Assembly: GCA_030529405.1 (NCBI GenBank)
Contig: JAUMWZ010000003.1
Span: forward strand, 1 to 17,108
Length of the DNA: 17,108 bases
Reading direction: 5' to 3'
Source: Bacteroides sp.
GTDB taxonomy: Bacteria; Bacteroidota; Bacteroidia; Bacteroidales; Bacteroidaceae
This document shows, piece after piece, positions 6,315 to 14,113 of the stretch. The translations under genes and the position numbers were made by a program. The notes beneath the pieces are model-generated. The model had not been told where the DNA came from. It saw only the letters and a program-made list of their open reading frames with translations, and ran no database searches. How positions within the stretch are numbered: the first letter of the stretch is position 1; each line of letters opens with the position of its first letter.

Positions 6315-8084
6315 ATGAAGGATAAGATAACGGAATTGAACATAACAACGGGTGCATTGCCTGGTTCAGAGAAGATTTATGTGAAAGGAAGTATGTATGA
6401 CATACAAGTTCCTATGCGTAAGATTAACCTCTCTCATACGATAGACGACGAAGGCAATAAGATTGAGAACGGACCAGTAGTTGTTTACGACACATCTGGA
6501 CCATATACTGACACTAATTATAAGGTAGACTTGCAGAAAGGACTGCCTAAAGTGCGCAGAGAGTGGATAGAAAAAAGAGGAGATGTAGATAGGCTTTCGG
6601 AGTTAAGTTCAGACTATGGAAAACAACGTCGTGCAGACTCATCGCTTGATTATCTAAGATTTGAGCATATAGAAGATAACCCTTTGAGGGCAAAAGAAGG
6701 CAAATGTGTAACTCAACTGCACTATGCTCGCAAGGGAATCATTACCCCTGAAATGGAATATGTAGCTATACGTGAAAATCAGTTGTGCAGTGAGATAAGA
6801 GAAAAATATAAGATTGACAAGAATATTCCAGGTGGTATTCAGGTGCCAGACTATATCACTCCAGAGTTCGTTCGTCAAGAAATAGCAGAAGGACGTGCTA
6901 TACTTCCTGCCAATATCAACCACCCTGAGTGCGAACCGATGATTATTGGTCGCAACTTCTTAGTCAAGATAAACGCCAACATAGGTAATTCTCCGCTTTC
7001 ATCGTCTATACACGAGGAGGTGGAAAAGGCTGTTTGGGCTATCAGATGGGGTGCAGACACAATTATGGACTTATCAACTGGCAAGAACATTCACGAAACA
7101 AGAGAGTGGATTGTACGTAACTCTCCTGTTCCAGTAGGTACGGTTCCGTTGTATCAAGCTTTAGAAAAGGTCAGAGGACGAGTTAAAGACTTAACTTGGG
7201 AGATATACCGTGACACCTTGATTGAGCAAGCTGAGCAAGGAGTTGATTATTTCACAATCCATGCAGGACTACGTTGGCAACATGTTCCATTAACAATGAA
7301 CAGAGTAACGGGTATTGTTTCTCGTGGTGGCGCAATAATGGCAAACTGGTGTACAACGCACAAACAAGAAAGTTTCTTATATGAACACTTTGAAGATATA
7401 TGCGAAATCTTGGCTAAATATGATGTTGCTGTGTCTATTGGAGATGGACTTCGTCCAGGCTGTATAGCCGATGCTAACGATGAGGCACAGTTTGCCGAGC
7501 TTGCAACACTTGGAGAGTTGTCGCGCATAGCAGATAGACACGACGTGCAAGTGATTATTGAAGGACCTGGACACGTACCTATGCAGAAGATAAAAGAGAA
7601 TATGGACAAGCAGATGGATTTATGCAATGAGGCTCCATTCTACACATTAGGTCCTCTTGTTACAGATATTGCTCCGGGCTATGACCATATCACTTCTGCC
7701 ATTGGTGCTACAATGATTGGCTGGTATGGAACATCAATGCTTTGCTATGTAACAAGAAAAGAACACTTAGGACTACCTAACCGAGATGACGTTAAAGAAG
7801 GGGTTATCACTTATAAGTTAGCGGCTCACGCGGCAGACCTAGCCAAAGGACACCCAGCTGCATATTACCGTGACTATGAAATGAGCAAGGCTCGCTTCGA
7901 ATTCAGATGGAAAGACCAATTTCACCTTGCACTAGACAGCGAAACAGCATTGAAATATCACGACGAGACTCTACCTGACGAGGGACACAAGAAAGCACAC
8001 TTCTGTTCTATGTGTGGAGAGCATTTCTGTTCTATGCGTGCATCGAAACAACTAAGAAGTAAGATAAAAAAGGATAAGAAATGA
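6315..8084 (+). CDS. thiC: Phosphomethylpyrimidine synthase ThiC
   Basis: ThiC is a radical-SAM enzyme that rearranges 5-aminoimidazole ribotide into HMP phosphate, the pyrimidine half of thiamin. The 589-residue product shows strong family hallmarks: HYARKGIITPEMEYVAIRE, NINHPECEPMIIGRNF, GADTIMDLSTGKNIHETREW, DGLRPGCIADANDEAQ, EGPGHVPM and APGYDHI. The C-terminal iron-sulfur motif is CSMCGEHFC (Cys564, Cys567, Cys572), the CX2CX4C pattern specific to ThiC. Its stop overlaps the start of the next gene as ATGA (8081-8084), suggesting translational coupling. Confidence 0.98.
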   Translation: MKDKITELNITTGALPGSEKIYVKGSMYDIQVPMRKINLSHTIDDEGNKIENGPVVVYDTSGPYTDTNYKVDLQKGLPKVRREWIEKRGDVDRLSELSSDYGKQRRADSSLDYLRFEHIEDNPLRAKEGKCVTQLHYARKGIITPEMEYVAIRENQLCSEIREKYKIDKNIPGGIQVPDYITPEFVRQEIAEGRAILPANINHPECEPMIIGRNFLVKINANIGNSPLSSSIHEEVEKAVWAIRWGADTIMDLSTGKNIHETREWIVRNSPVPVGTVPLYQALEKVRGRVKDLTWEIYRDTLIEQAEQGVDYFTIHAGLRWQHVPLTMNRVTGIVSRGGAIMANWCTTHKQESFLYEHFEDICEILAKYDVAVSIGDGLRPGCIADANDEAQFAELATLGELSRIADRHDVQVIIEGPGHVPMQKIKENMDKQMDLCNEAPFYTLGPLVTDIAPGYDHITSAIGATMIGWYGTSMLCYVTRKEHLGLPNRDDVKEGVITYKLAAHAADLAKGHPAAYYRDYEMSKARFEFRWKDQFHLALDSETALKYHDETLPDEGHKKAHFCSMCGEHFCSMRASKQLRSKIKKDKK

Positions 8085-10066
8085 TTGTTGTAATTACAAG
8101 TGAAGAAGAGTTTGAAAATCAAGTAAGAAGACTTAACAACTTGCTTATATATGGTTTGCATTCAATTCATATACGGTTTCCAAACGGTTGTAAATCAGAC
8201 TACACGAGGTTTATAAATTCTATTGACCCAGTGTATAGGCACCGCCTTGTTGTGTGCAACTACTTCGAGCTTGTAGAAGAAACTGGAGTTGGGGGTGTTC
8301 ATTTGAACACTTCCAACCTTCACCTTTACCCTCAGTTTGTTGGCAGATGTAGGGTTTCGGTATCTGCCCATAGCATTGACGAGCTAGAAAACCTCCCTTT
8401 TGTGCCTACCTATGCTTTGCTAAGTCCAGTTTTCGATAGCATCTCGAAGCAAGGATATGCTGCCAATGACAATTTGAAACATATAAAGCAAAGACTACAA
8501 TCTTTGCCTTTCCCCGTCTTGGCTTTAGGCGGATTTGCTCCAAATAATCAATCTCTATGCTATGAATACGGCTTTGCGGGTGGAGCAACGCTGGGGTATA
8601 TCTCCGACCCTGATTATGATGAGGTTGAACGATGGTTGTCTTTCAGCAAAAACGAGGTTCTCTCTGTTGCTGGTCACGACCCTTGTGGTGGGGCAGGAAT
8701 AACAAAAGATGCCGAAGTTGTCAATCTTCTTGGCGCAAAACCACTTACTGTTTGTTCCACACTGACCGTGCAACACGACACAGAGTATAAAGAAACTGTA
8801 AAGGTGGAAGAAGACTATGCAGAGAAGGCAATATCACATCTGCTGTCAAAACACTATGTCAGAGTGGCAAAGATAGGGCTATGCACCTCGTTGGCACAGA
8901 CGCTTTCCATAGCTAAAACACTCAAACAGAATGGAGCTTCTGTTGTTGTGTGGGACACGATATTGAAGCCGTCAGCGTCAGATGTAGATAGTATGTCGCC
9001 GATTGACAACGGTTTGCTACAAGAAGTGCTTAGGTTGGTAGATGTTGTTACGCCAAACTATAAAGAGGCTGTCAGACTGTTTGGCGAAAACTTAGATGAG
9101 ATTATACCAAAGGTCTGTTCGTCTTACGATTGCAATATAGTTGTAAAGAGCATGAAAACAGACTGTTCTTCTCAAGTTTCAACAGATGTGATGTACACAA
9201 AAAGTGGCGATAGGTTCGAGTTTATGGTGCCTTTGACCCCGATAGACAGACACGGAACGGGCTGTGTATACTCATCTACCTTGGCTACTCACTTGTCTTT
9301 CTGTTATGATTTGTACACAGCTTGTCGTCTTTCTCAGCTTGCTGTGGACTACTATCGTCGTTACGGACGAGTGGACTATTTCTCTGCCTCGTCAGAGGCT
9401 GTGCGTTCCAAGCTGGCAAGGTTAGATGCCTGCAAGTTGATGTATATAACCAACGGAGAAAGCGAGGAGGAGATATTGCAAAAAGCTGAACAAGCACTTA
9501 GAGGGGGGTGCAACTATATACAGTTGAGAATGAAAAACACATCGTCTGCAAACCGTATACAAATTGCAACTAAACTAAGAAGACTTTGCAACCAATTTAT
9601 ATACAGTTTACTTGTGATAAATGATGATATTGAAACTGCACTGCAATGTGATGCTGACGGAGTGCATTTAGGCAAGAACGATATGTCGCCAGCATTAGCC
9701 CGAAAAATATTAGGACACGGCAAGATAATAGGTGGTACTTGCAACACTGAGGAAGACATATATACACGTTCGCTAGAGGGGGTTGATTACATCGGTGTAG
9801 GTCCATACAGATTTACAACAACTAAACAAAACCTTTCGCCAATGCTTGGTTTAGATGGTATGAAAAGACTGTCTGACTACAACAGAAAGCTACCTTTGCT
9901 GATACCTATGTATGCAATAGGAGGAATTGTTATTGACGATGTGAAAGACTTATTAAGCAGTGGTGTGCAGGGTGTGGCTGTGTCGGGATTGATTGATAAA
10001 TCACACGATGCAGAAAAAATCACAAAAGATATTTTGAAAGAGATAAAACAGACTTATAATCAGTAA
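8081..10066 (+). CDS. Trifunctional TenI/ThiE-like - ThiD - ThiE fusion
   Basis: One 661-residue protein carries three thiamin domains. Residues 1-190 are a ThiE/TenI-type barrel (GGVHLNTSNL about 71-80, SAHSIDELE, LLSPVFDSISKQGYA, ALGGF). It lacks the usual ThiE signatures, so it is more likely TenI-like than a second true synthase. Residues 192-445 are a ThiD-type HMP/HMP-P kinase: LSVAGHDPCGGAGI at the start, with Cys where Ser is usual, and DRHGTGC near 390-397, the ribokinase-fold anion hole. Residues 450-661 are a canonical ThiE: YIQLRMK, LLVINDD, DGVHLGKND, VDYIGVGPYRFTTTK, YAIGGI and VAVSGLI. ThiD makes HMP-PP and ThiE joins it to thiazole phosphate, so the fusion could pass substrate between domains. 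ThiE-ThiD fusions are known; this three-domain order is less usual. Two repeat clusters lie within the coding sequence (8142-8179 and 9511-9609). Confidence 0.92.
   Translation: MIVVITSEEEFENQVRRLNNLLIYGLHSIHIRFPNGCKSDYTRFINSIDPVYRHRLVVCNYFELVEETGVGGVHLNTSNLHLYPQFVGRCRVSVSAHSIDELENLPFVPTYALLSPVFDSISKQGYAANDNLKHIKQRLQSLPFPVLALGGFAPNNQSLCYEYGFAGGATLGYISDPDYDEVERWLSFSKNEVLSVAGHDPCGGAGITKDAEVVNLLGAKPLTVCSTLTVQHDTEYKETVKVEEDYAEKAISHLLSKHYVRVAKIGLCTSLAQTLSIAKTLKQNGASVVVWDTILKPSASDVDSMSPIDNGLLQEVLRLVDVVTPNYKEAVRLFGENLDEIIPKVCSSYDCNIVVKSMKTDCSSQVSTDVMYTKSGDRFEFMVPLTPIDRHGTGCVYSSTLATHLSFCYDLYTACRLSQLAVDYYRRYGRVDYFSASSEAVRSKLARLDACKLMYITNGESEEEILQKAEQALRGGCNYIQLRMKNTSSANRIQIATKLRRLCNQFIYSLLVINDDIETALQCDADGVHLGKNDMSPALARKILGHGKIIGGTCNTEEDIYTRSLEGVDYIGVGPYRFTTTKQNLSPMLGLDGMKRLSDYNRKLPLLIPMYAIGGIVIDDVKDLLSSGVQGVAVSGLIDKSHDAEKITKDILKEIKQTYNQ
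8142..8179. repeat. 22-bp phased palindrome units inside the fusion gene, N-terminal domain
   Basis: Two cores, TGCTTATATATGGTTT (8142) and AATTCATATACGGTTT (8164), lie exactly 22 bp apart within the coding sequence of the first ThiE-like domain (about residues 21-33). Since 22 is not a multiple of 3, the two copies encode different residues, so the similarity is at DNA level. Confidence 0.65.
9511..9609. repeat. 22-bp phased palindrome units inside the fusion gene, ThiE domain
   Basis: Cores lie at 9511 (CAACTATATACAGTTG), 9550 (AAACCGTATACAAATT), 9572 (AAACTAAGAAGACTTT, degenerate) and 9594 (AATTTATATACAGTTT). The last three are exactly 22 bp apart; the first is 39 bp from the second. They lie in the C-terminal ThiE domain (about residues 477-510). 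The protein has no obvious insertion there relative to usual ThiE spacing from QLR to IND. Confidence 0.65.
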
Positions 10067-10073
10067 TATAATT

Positions 10074-10847
10074 ATGAAAGAATTAGTAATTGCAGGGCAT
10101 AAATTCAGCTCTCGTCTGTTCTTAGGTACAGGCAAATTCTCGTCTAATTCAGAAATGCAACAAGCATTAAAAGCTTCGGGAACGGAGCTGGTAACGGTGG
10201 CTTTGAAACGGGTTGATACATCTACGGAAAACGACAACCTTATAAGTTCAATCTGTATGCCTAATATCACACTTATGCCTAATACTTCAGGTGCTCACAC
10301 AGCAGAAGAAGCTATTTTTGCAGCAAGGCTTGCTAGAGAGGCATTCAATACACCTTTCATAAAGGTTGAGATACACCCCGACCCAAAGTATCTACTTCCT
10401 GACCCAATAGAAACACTTAAAGCAACGGAAGTATTAGCTAAAGAAGGATTTGTTGTAATGCCATACATACAGGCAGACCCTTTGCTTTGCAAGCGACTAG
10501 AAGATGCTGGAGCGGCAGCTGTTATGCCTCTTGGAGCACCAATAGGAAGTAATAAGGGGTTGGTAACAAGAGAATTTTTGAAGATTATTATTGAGCAAAG
10601 CCGAGTGCCAGTAGTTGTTGATGCAGGAATAGGAAGACCCTCGCATGCAACAGAAGCTATGGAACTTGGTGCTGATGCAGTACTTGTAAACACAGCAATA
10701 GCATCTGCGCCAGATCCTATAATTATGGCGAGACTTTTTAAGCAGGCTGTTGAAACAGGAAGAGAAGCGTTTGTAAGCGGAATGGCTGGAGAAACAAATA
10801 TAGCAGCAGCCAGTTCGCCCCTTATAAATATATTCAAAACAGAATAA
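10074..10847 (+). CDS. thiG: Thiazole synthase ThiG
   Basis: ThiG condenses 1-deoxyxylulose 5-phosphate, dehydroglycine and ThiS thiocarboxylate into the thiazole phosphate. The 257-residue product is normal in length. Family hallmarks are FSSRLFLGTGKF near residue 11, ELVTVALKRVD, LMPNTSGAHTAEEA, FIKVEIHPD with the expected Schiff-base lysine at 97, PIGSNKGL, VDAGIGRPSHA and DAVLVNTAIA. It starts 7 bp after the fusion gene and ends 3 bp before thiH, so it is tightly within the operon. Confidence 0.98.
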   Translation: MKELVIAGHKFSSRLFLGTGKFSSNSEMQQALKASGTELVTVALKRVDTSTENDNLISSICMPNITLMPNTSGAHTAEEAIFAARLAREAFNTPFIKVEIHPDPKYLLPDPIETLKATEVLAKEGFVVMPYIQADPLLCKRLEDAGAAAVMPLGAPIGSNKGLVTREFLKIIIEQSRVPVVVDAGIGRPSHATEAMELGADAVLVNTAIASAPDPIIMARLFKQAVETGREAFVSGMAGETNIAAASSPLINIFKTE

Positions 10848-10850
10848 ACA

Positions 10851-11957
10851 ATGAGTTTCTACGATGAAATTAAGCAATATAGCTGGGAGGAAGTAGAACA
10901 ATCAATCTTGAACAAAACAGAGAAAGATGTTCTAATAGCTTTGAACAAAGAAAGATGTAACCTTGAAGACTTCAAAGCACTAATATCTCCTGCGGCAGAA
11001 AAGTATATAGAACAAATGGCTGCTAAGGCTCGCCAACTCACAATGTCACGTTTCGGAAAGACAATACAGATGTATGTTCCGCTATACGTGTCTAACTATT
11101 GTTCAAACTCTTGTGTTTACTGTGGATTCAGTGCAAAGAATAAGATTGTGAGAAAGAAGTTGTCTATCAACGAAGTTATGCAAGAAATAGAGGTGCTAAA
11201 AGCATGGGGTTTCAAACATATCTTATTAGTGTCGGGCGAATCTAACGCTAAAACAAACACAGACTATTACAAAGAAGTGATTAAGGCTATACGTCCTCAC
11301 TTCTCGCAAATATCTCTTGAGGTTCAACCTCTAGACACTTCGGACTACAAACAACTTGTTGATGAAGGTCTGAGATATGTTTGTGTCTATCAAGAAACGT
11401 ATAATGAAGAGGCATATCCTTCTTTCCACCCACGAGGACGAAAGGCTGATTACAAGTATAGACTAGAAACTCCAGACCGATGTGGTCAAGCAGGTATGGA
11501 CAAGATAGGTATAGGTGCGCTGTTGGGATTGCAGAATTGGCGTACAGATTCTTTCTTTACTGCACTACACCTTAGTTACCTCGAAAAAACATATTGGAGA
11601 ACTCGCTACTCAATATCTCTTCCTCGTCTTCGTCCTCATGTAGGGTCGTTCAATCCGGAGATGCCTATTACCGACCTACAAATGGCTCAACTGATTTGTG
11701 CGTATCGTCTGTTTAACCACGAGGTAGATATATCTCTTTCCACAAGAGAGAGCAGTCAGTTCCGTGATATGGCTATGCACATAGGTGTGACAACTATGAG
11801 TGCCGCATCGAGCACAGAGCCTGGAGGATATGTGAAACCTAATAAAGAGCTTGAACAGTTCTCAATCAACGATGGACGTAGTGTAGATGAGATGGCAGAT
11901 GCTGTTCGTAAGCAGGGTTATGAACCTGTTTGGAAAGATTGGGATACTTGGCTATAA
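10851..11957 (+). CDS. thiH: 2-iminoacetate synthase ThiH (radical SAM)
   Basis: ThiH cleaves tyrosine with a 5'-deoxyadenosyl radical to give dehydroglycine (2-iminoacetate) for ThiG. The radical-SAM cluster motif is CSNSCVYC, with cysteines at 84, 88 and 91 (CX3CX2C). Downstream hallmarks are VSGESNAKT, LEVQPLDTSDY, YQETYN, HPRGRKADY, GIGALLGL, SISLPRLRPH and LSTRES. The 368 residues are full-length. The presence of ThiH rather than the glycine oxidase ThiO points to anaerobic or low-oxygen thiazole synthesis, fitting an anaerobic Bacteroidales. Confidence 0.98.
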   Translation: MSFYDEIKQYSWEEVEQSILNKTEKDVLIALNKERCNLEDFKALISPAAEKYIEQMAAKARQLTMSRFGKTIQMYVPLYVSNYCSNSCVYCGFSAKNKIVRKKLSINEVMQEIEVLKAWGFKHILLVSGESNAKTNTDYYKEVIKAIRPHFSQISLEVQPLDTSDYKQLVDEGLRYVCVYQETYNEEAYPSFHPRGRKADYKYRLETPDRCGQAGMDKIGIGALLGLQNWRTDSFFTALHLSYLEKTYWRTRYSISLPRLRPHVGSFNPEMPITDLQMAQLICAYRLFNHEVDISLSTRESSQFRDMAMHIGVTTMSAASSTEPGGYVKPNKELEQFSINDGRSVDEMADAVRKQGYEPVWKDWDTWL

Positions 11958-11971
11958 ACGACAATGATATT

Positions 11972-12658
11972 ATGAGATACTCAAGGCAGACTATGCTTGC
12001 CGAGATAGGCAAATATGGTCAAGAAAAGTTGCGTAACAGTTCGATGCTTGTTGTAGGTGCCGGTGGTCTTGGTTCGCCTTTACTTATGTACTTGGTATCT
12101 GCTGGTGTGGGGCGCATCTCTTTAGTAGATGATGACAAGGTAAGTATATCCAATTTGCAACGTCAGATACTTTATGCCGAGAATGATTTAGGATTTAGCA
12201 AGGCAGAAAGGGCTTTCAATAGACTAAAAGCTATGAACTCAGACTGCAACATAACTTTCCACAACGAGAGATTTACCTCTGAAAATGCTGAAAGAATAGC
12301 CACAGGACACGACATTATTATAGACGGTAGCGACAATCTAAGCACTCGATACGTGCTGGATAATGTGAGTAAGAAGCTTAACATACCATATCTATATGGT
12401 GCTGTAAGCGGTTGGAGAGGGCAATTCTCTCTGTTCAACACCGAAAAGTCTGGTAGCTACTCCGACTTGTTTCCTGACTTCGACTCTCAAGCAGACACTG
12501 TTGCCGTTGGAGTGGTTGGCTGTGTGGTGGGAATAACAGCATCGTTTATGGCGGCGGAGGCTATAAAATATGTGTTGGGAATAGAGAGTGATGCTGTTGG
12601 ACATCTTGTGATGATAGATTCAATGAACAACACTATTGATAAGGTAAAGATGTTCTAA
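11972..12658 (+). CDS. thiF: ThiS adenylyltransferase ThiF (E1-like)
   Basis: ThiF activates the ThiS C-terminus with ATP. The 228-residue product begins MRYSRQTMLAEIGKYGQ and shows the E1 signatures VVGAGGLGSPLL (Gly-rich ATP site), LVDDDKVSISNLQRQ, DGSDNLSTRY and YGAVSGWRGQFSLF. The usual zinc motif (CxxCLFP) reads SYSDLFP here, so those cysteines are missing, and the second pair is not evident either. The frame is open upstream to a TTG at 11930 overlapping thiH, and the residues INDND just before Met are reminiscent of other ThiF N-termini. I chose the ATG at 11972, 14 bp after thiH, but an upstream non-AUG start cannot be excluded. This is the last gene of the operon. Confidence 0.92.
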   Translation: MRYSRQTMLAEIGKYGQEKLRNSSMLVVGAGGLGSPLLMYLVSAGVGRISLVDDDKVSISNLQRQILYAENDLGFSKAERAFNRLKAMNSDCNITFHNERFTSENAERIATGHDIIIDGSDNLSTRYVLDNVSKKLNIPYLYGAVSGWRGQFSLFNTEKSGSYSDLFPDFDSQADTVAVGVVGCVVGITASFMAAEAIKYVLGIESDAVGHLVMIDSMNNTIDKVKMF

Positions 12659-12745
12659 TCTGTTTATTGCTAGATGATTATGCTGAGGCTATGCTTTGTT
12701 TAGCTACACAATAAATAAAGATTCCATAATAATTGCTTTTATTTC

Positions 12746-12797
12746 GTGCCTTGCCACACTCTGCTTTGTCTGAAGTGTGTAGTGAGGCACTTTTTTT
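12746..12797 (+). terminator. Terminator of the thiamin operon
   Basis: GTGCCT (12746-12751) pairs with AGGCAC (12785-12790), and inside it ACACT (12756-12760) pairs with AGTGT (12774-12778). A run of seven T follows (12791-12797). Confidence 0.83.
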
Positions 12798-12817
12798 GTG
12801 TAATATTTTCATGCAGT

Positions 12818-12899
12818 CAGCTATATATGGTTTATTTTCAAACTGTATATGGTTTGTTTTCAAATAGTATACGACTTGCAGATTGACTATATAGAGTTT
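12818..12899. repeat. 22-bp phased palindrome array 6 (4 units)
   Basis: Cores begin at 12818, 12840, 12862 and 12884, exactly 22 bp apart: CAGCTATATATGGTTT, AAACTGTATATGGTTT (perfect consensus), AAATAGTATACGACTT and TGACTATATAGAGTTT. The array lies 20 bp after the thiamin operon terminator and ends 89 bp before the promoter of the next gene. The remaining parts of 12659-13079 hold no other gene. Confidence 0.87.
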
Positions 12900-12987
12900 G
12901 CAACTATGCTGTTATAGACCTCTGAAACAACTGTGTGTCTGCTTCATGAAAAATCATTTTAATATTGGTTAAAAAGGAGGTAAACTG

Positions 12988-13016
12988 TTGTAGAGAACCT
13001 TTTTTTTCTACATTTG
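12988..13016 (+). promoter_or_regulatory. Promoter of the small lipoprotein gene
   Basis: TTG (12988-12990), an 18-bp spacer and a perfect TACATTTG (13009-13016) fit the Bacteroidetes consensus, with a spacer one base short of the usual 19. Confidence 0.6.
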
Positions 13017-13079
13017 TTGCCATATATCTAAGAAACACGGTTATACCGCACTAATGCAAAAACTTAAACAGGATAAAAA

Positions 13080-13877
13080 ATGAAGAAACTATTTTCGTTG
13101 GCAACACTTTGTTGCGCTTTCGCCTTGGCATCTTGTAATATGCCTAAAGATGGCGATACTGAGATTGTTACAGAAGAATACTTAGGTAGCTACATAGGTG
13201 CATATGCCAACCCGACAGACGTTGAACTATTGGCAGGAAAAGGGGAGGACAAGTTCTTTTTGAGTGCTACCTTTAAGAGAGACTTAGTAAGGCTATTGAA
13301 AGAGAAAGATAAGGAGAAGTTTCTTCAATTATCAAAATACTACAAGGACGATGAATACCACAACAAATGGCAAGTAGTGTATAAATATGATTCTAAGGTT
13401 GGTGCTTGGCTAGCTCCATTGACAGGGTTGCCACCTGTTGTTCCTACCGTCTTGAAAGACTCAATATTTAGCGTCAGCGTTGTGAGCAATCGAAGTTTTG
13501 GCGAAGCGTATCCAGCAGGTGCAGAACTCAAAGATTTAATCACGTTTCACGCACTTTCGATAAATGACTTTATTGTTAGCGGATACAAGCCGTCTAAACC
13601 TACCGAGCCGGTTAAGGAATGGATTAAGAAAGCTTATTTTAATGCTTTTTCTGGGTCGATGATAGATAACCTTATGCCCTTTATGCTTGGCAGAAATAAT
13701 CATTTTATACCTGTGTCTTACCCGCTTAATGAGGTAAACCAAAAGAATACTCGACTTATCTCTCCGTCGTTCTTACTTGTCTTCAAAGAACACCCACTTG
13801 TAGGCGAACATACCTTTACTGTGAGAGTGAAGTTTGCTGATAAGGAACTGACAGGAACTATAAAACATCTGTTTTAG
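13080..13877 (+). CDS. Lipoprotein of unknown function
   Basis: I do not recognise the family. The 265-residue product has a clear lipoprotein signal, MKKLFSLATL...ALASC, with lipobox LASC and Cys19, so it should be lipidated and sit in the inner or outer membrane facing the periplasm or surface. The rest has no further membrane segment. It has alternating charged and hydrophobic stretches, and the C-terminal part (HTFTVRVKFADKELTGTIK) looks like a beta-strand pair. Bacteroidales genomes carry many such single lipoproteins. It has its own promoter and converges on the fimbrillin-like gene, sharing a bidirectional terminator. No functional link to the thiamin operon can be claimed. Confidence 0.82.
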   Translation: MKKLFSLATLCCAFALASCNMPKDGDTEIVTEEYLGSYIGAYANPTDVELLAGKGEDKFFLSATFKRDLVRLLKEKDKEKFLQLSKYYKDDEYHNKWQVVYKYDSKVGAWLAPLTGLPPVVPTVLKDSIFSVSVVSNRSFGEAYPAGAELKDLITFHALSINDFIVSGYKPSKPTEPVKEWIKKAYFNAFSGSMIDNLMPFMLGRNNHFIPVSYPLNEVNQKNTRLISPSFLLVFKEHPLVGEHTFTVRVKFADKELTGTIKHLF

Positions 13878-14033
13878 ATATAGTGTAGGGCGGGAATAGG
13901 AATAAGAAAAAGGGCGTGACATTTTATTCAGAGGAAATTTGTATTGTATAACGAAAGAGAAAAATCAGAAGGAAAACTCTCTTAGCGTTGCTCAGTTTAC
14001 TTCCGCTTTTTAATAATAATACTTGAAAATAAA

Positions 14034-14086
14034 AAGTTCCCTAGTTTTTTGAAGAGAATAATTTGCTCTCAAAAACTAGGGAACTT
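14034..14086. terminator. Bidirectional terminator between convergent genes
   Basis: A stem of about 20 bp joins 14034-14056 (AAGTTCCCTAGTTTTT core) with 14066-14086, with small bulges. On the minus strand it is followed by TTTTTATTTT, a strong tract for the fimbrillin-like gene. On the plus strand it is followed by the weaker CATTTTATATTTCTTT for the lipoprotein gene. The remaining 150 bp of the gap show nothing else. Confidence 0.88.
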
Positions 14087-14113
14087 CATTTTATATTTCT
14101 TTAAGCGTTCTGG

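Noticed and set aside
10295..10837. Minus-strand 180-residue frame inside thiG
   Set aside because: It is an antisense shadow of an unmistakable thiG, with low-complexity Ser/Ala composition.
8..12899. 22-bp arrays as CRISPR arrays
   Set aside because: The period is 22 bp in total, the units are degenerate palindromes, there are no unique spacers of 25-40 bp and no cas genes are present.
12971..12981. Strong Shine-Dalgarno-like AAAAGGAGGTA
   Set aside because: No start codon with an open frame follows (the nearby TTG is followed at once by TAG), and the promoter of the next gene begins just downstream.
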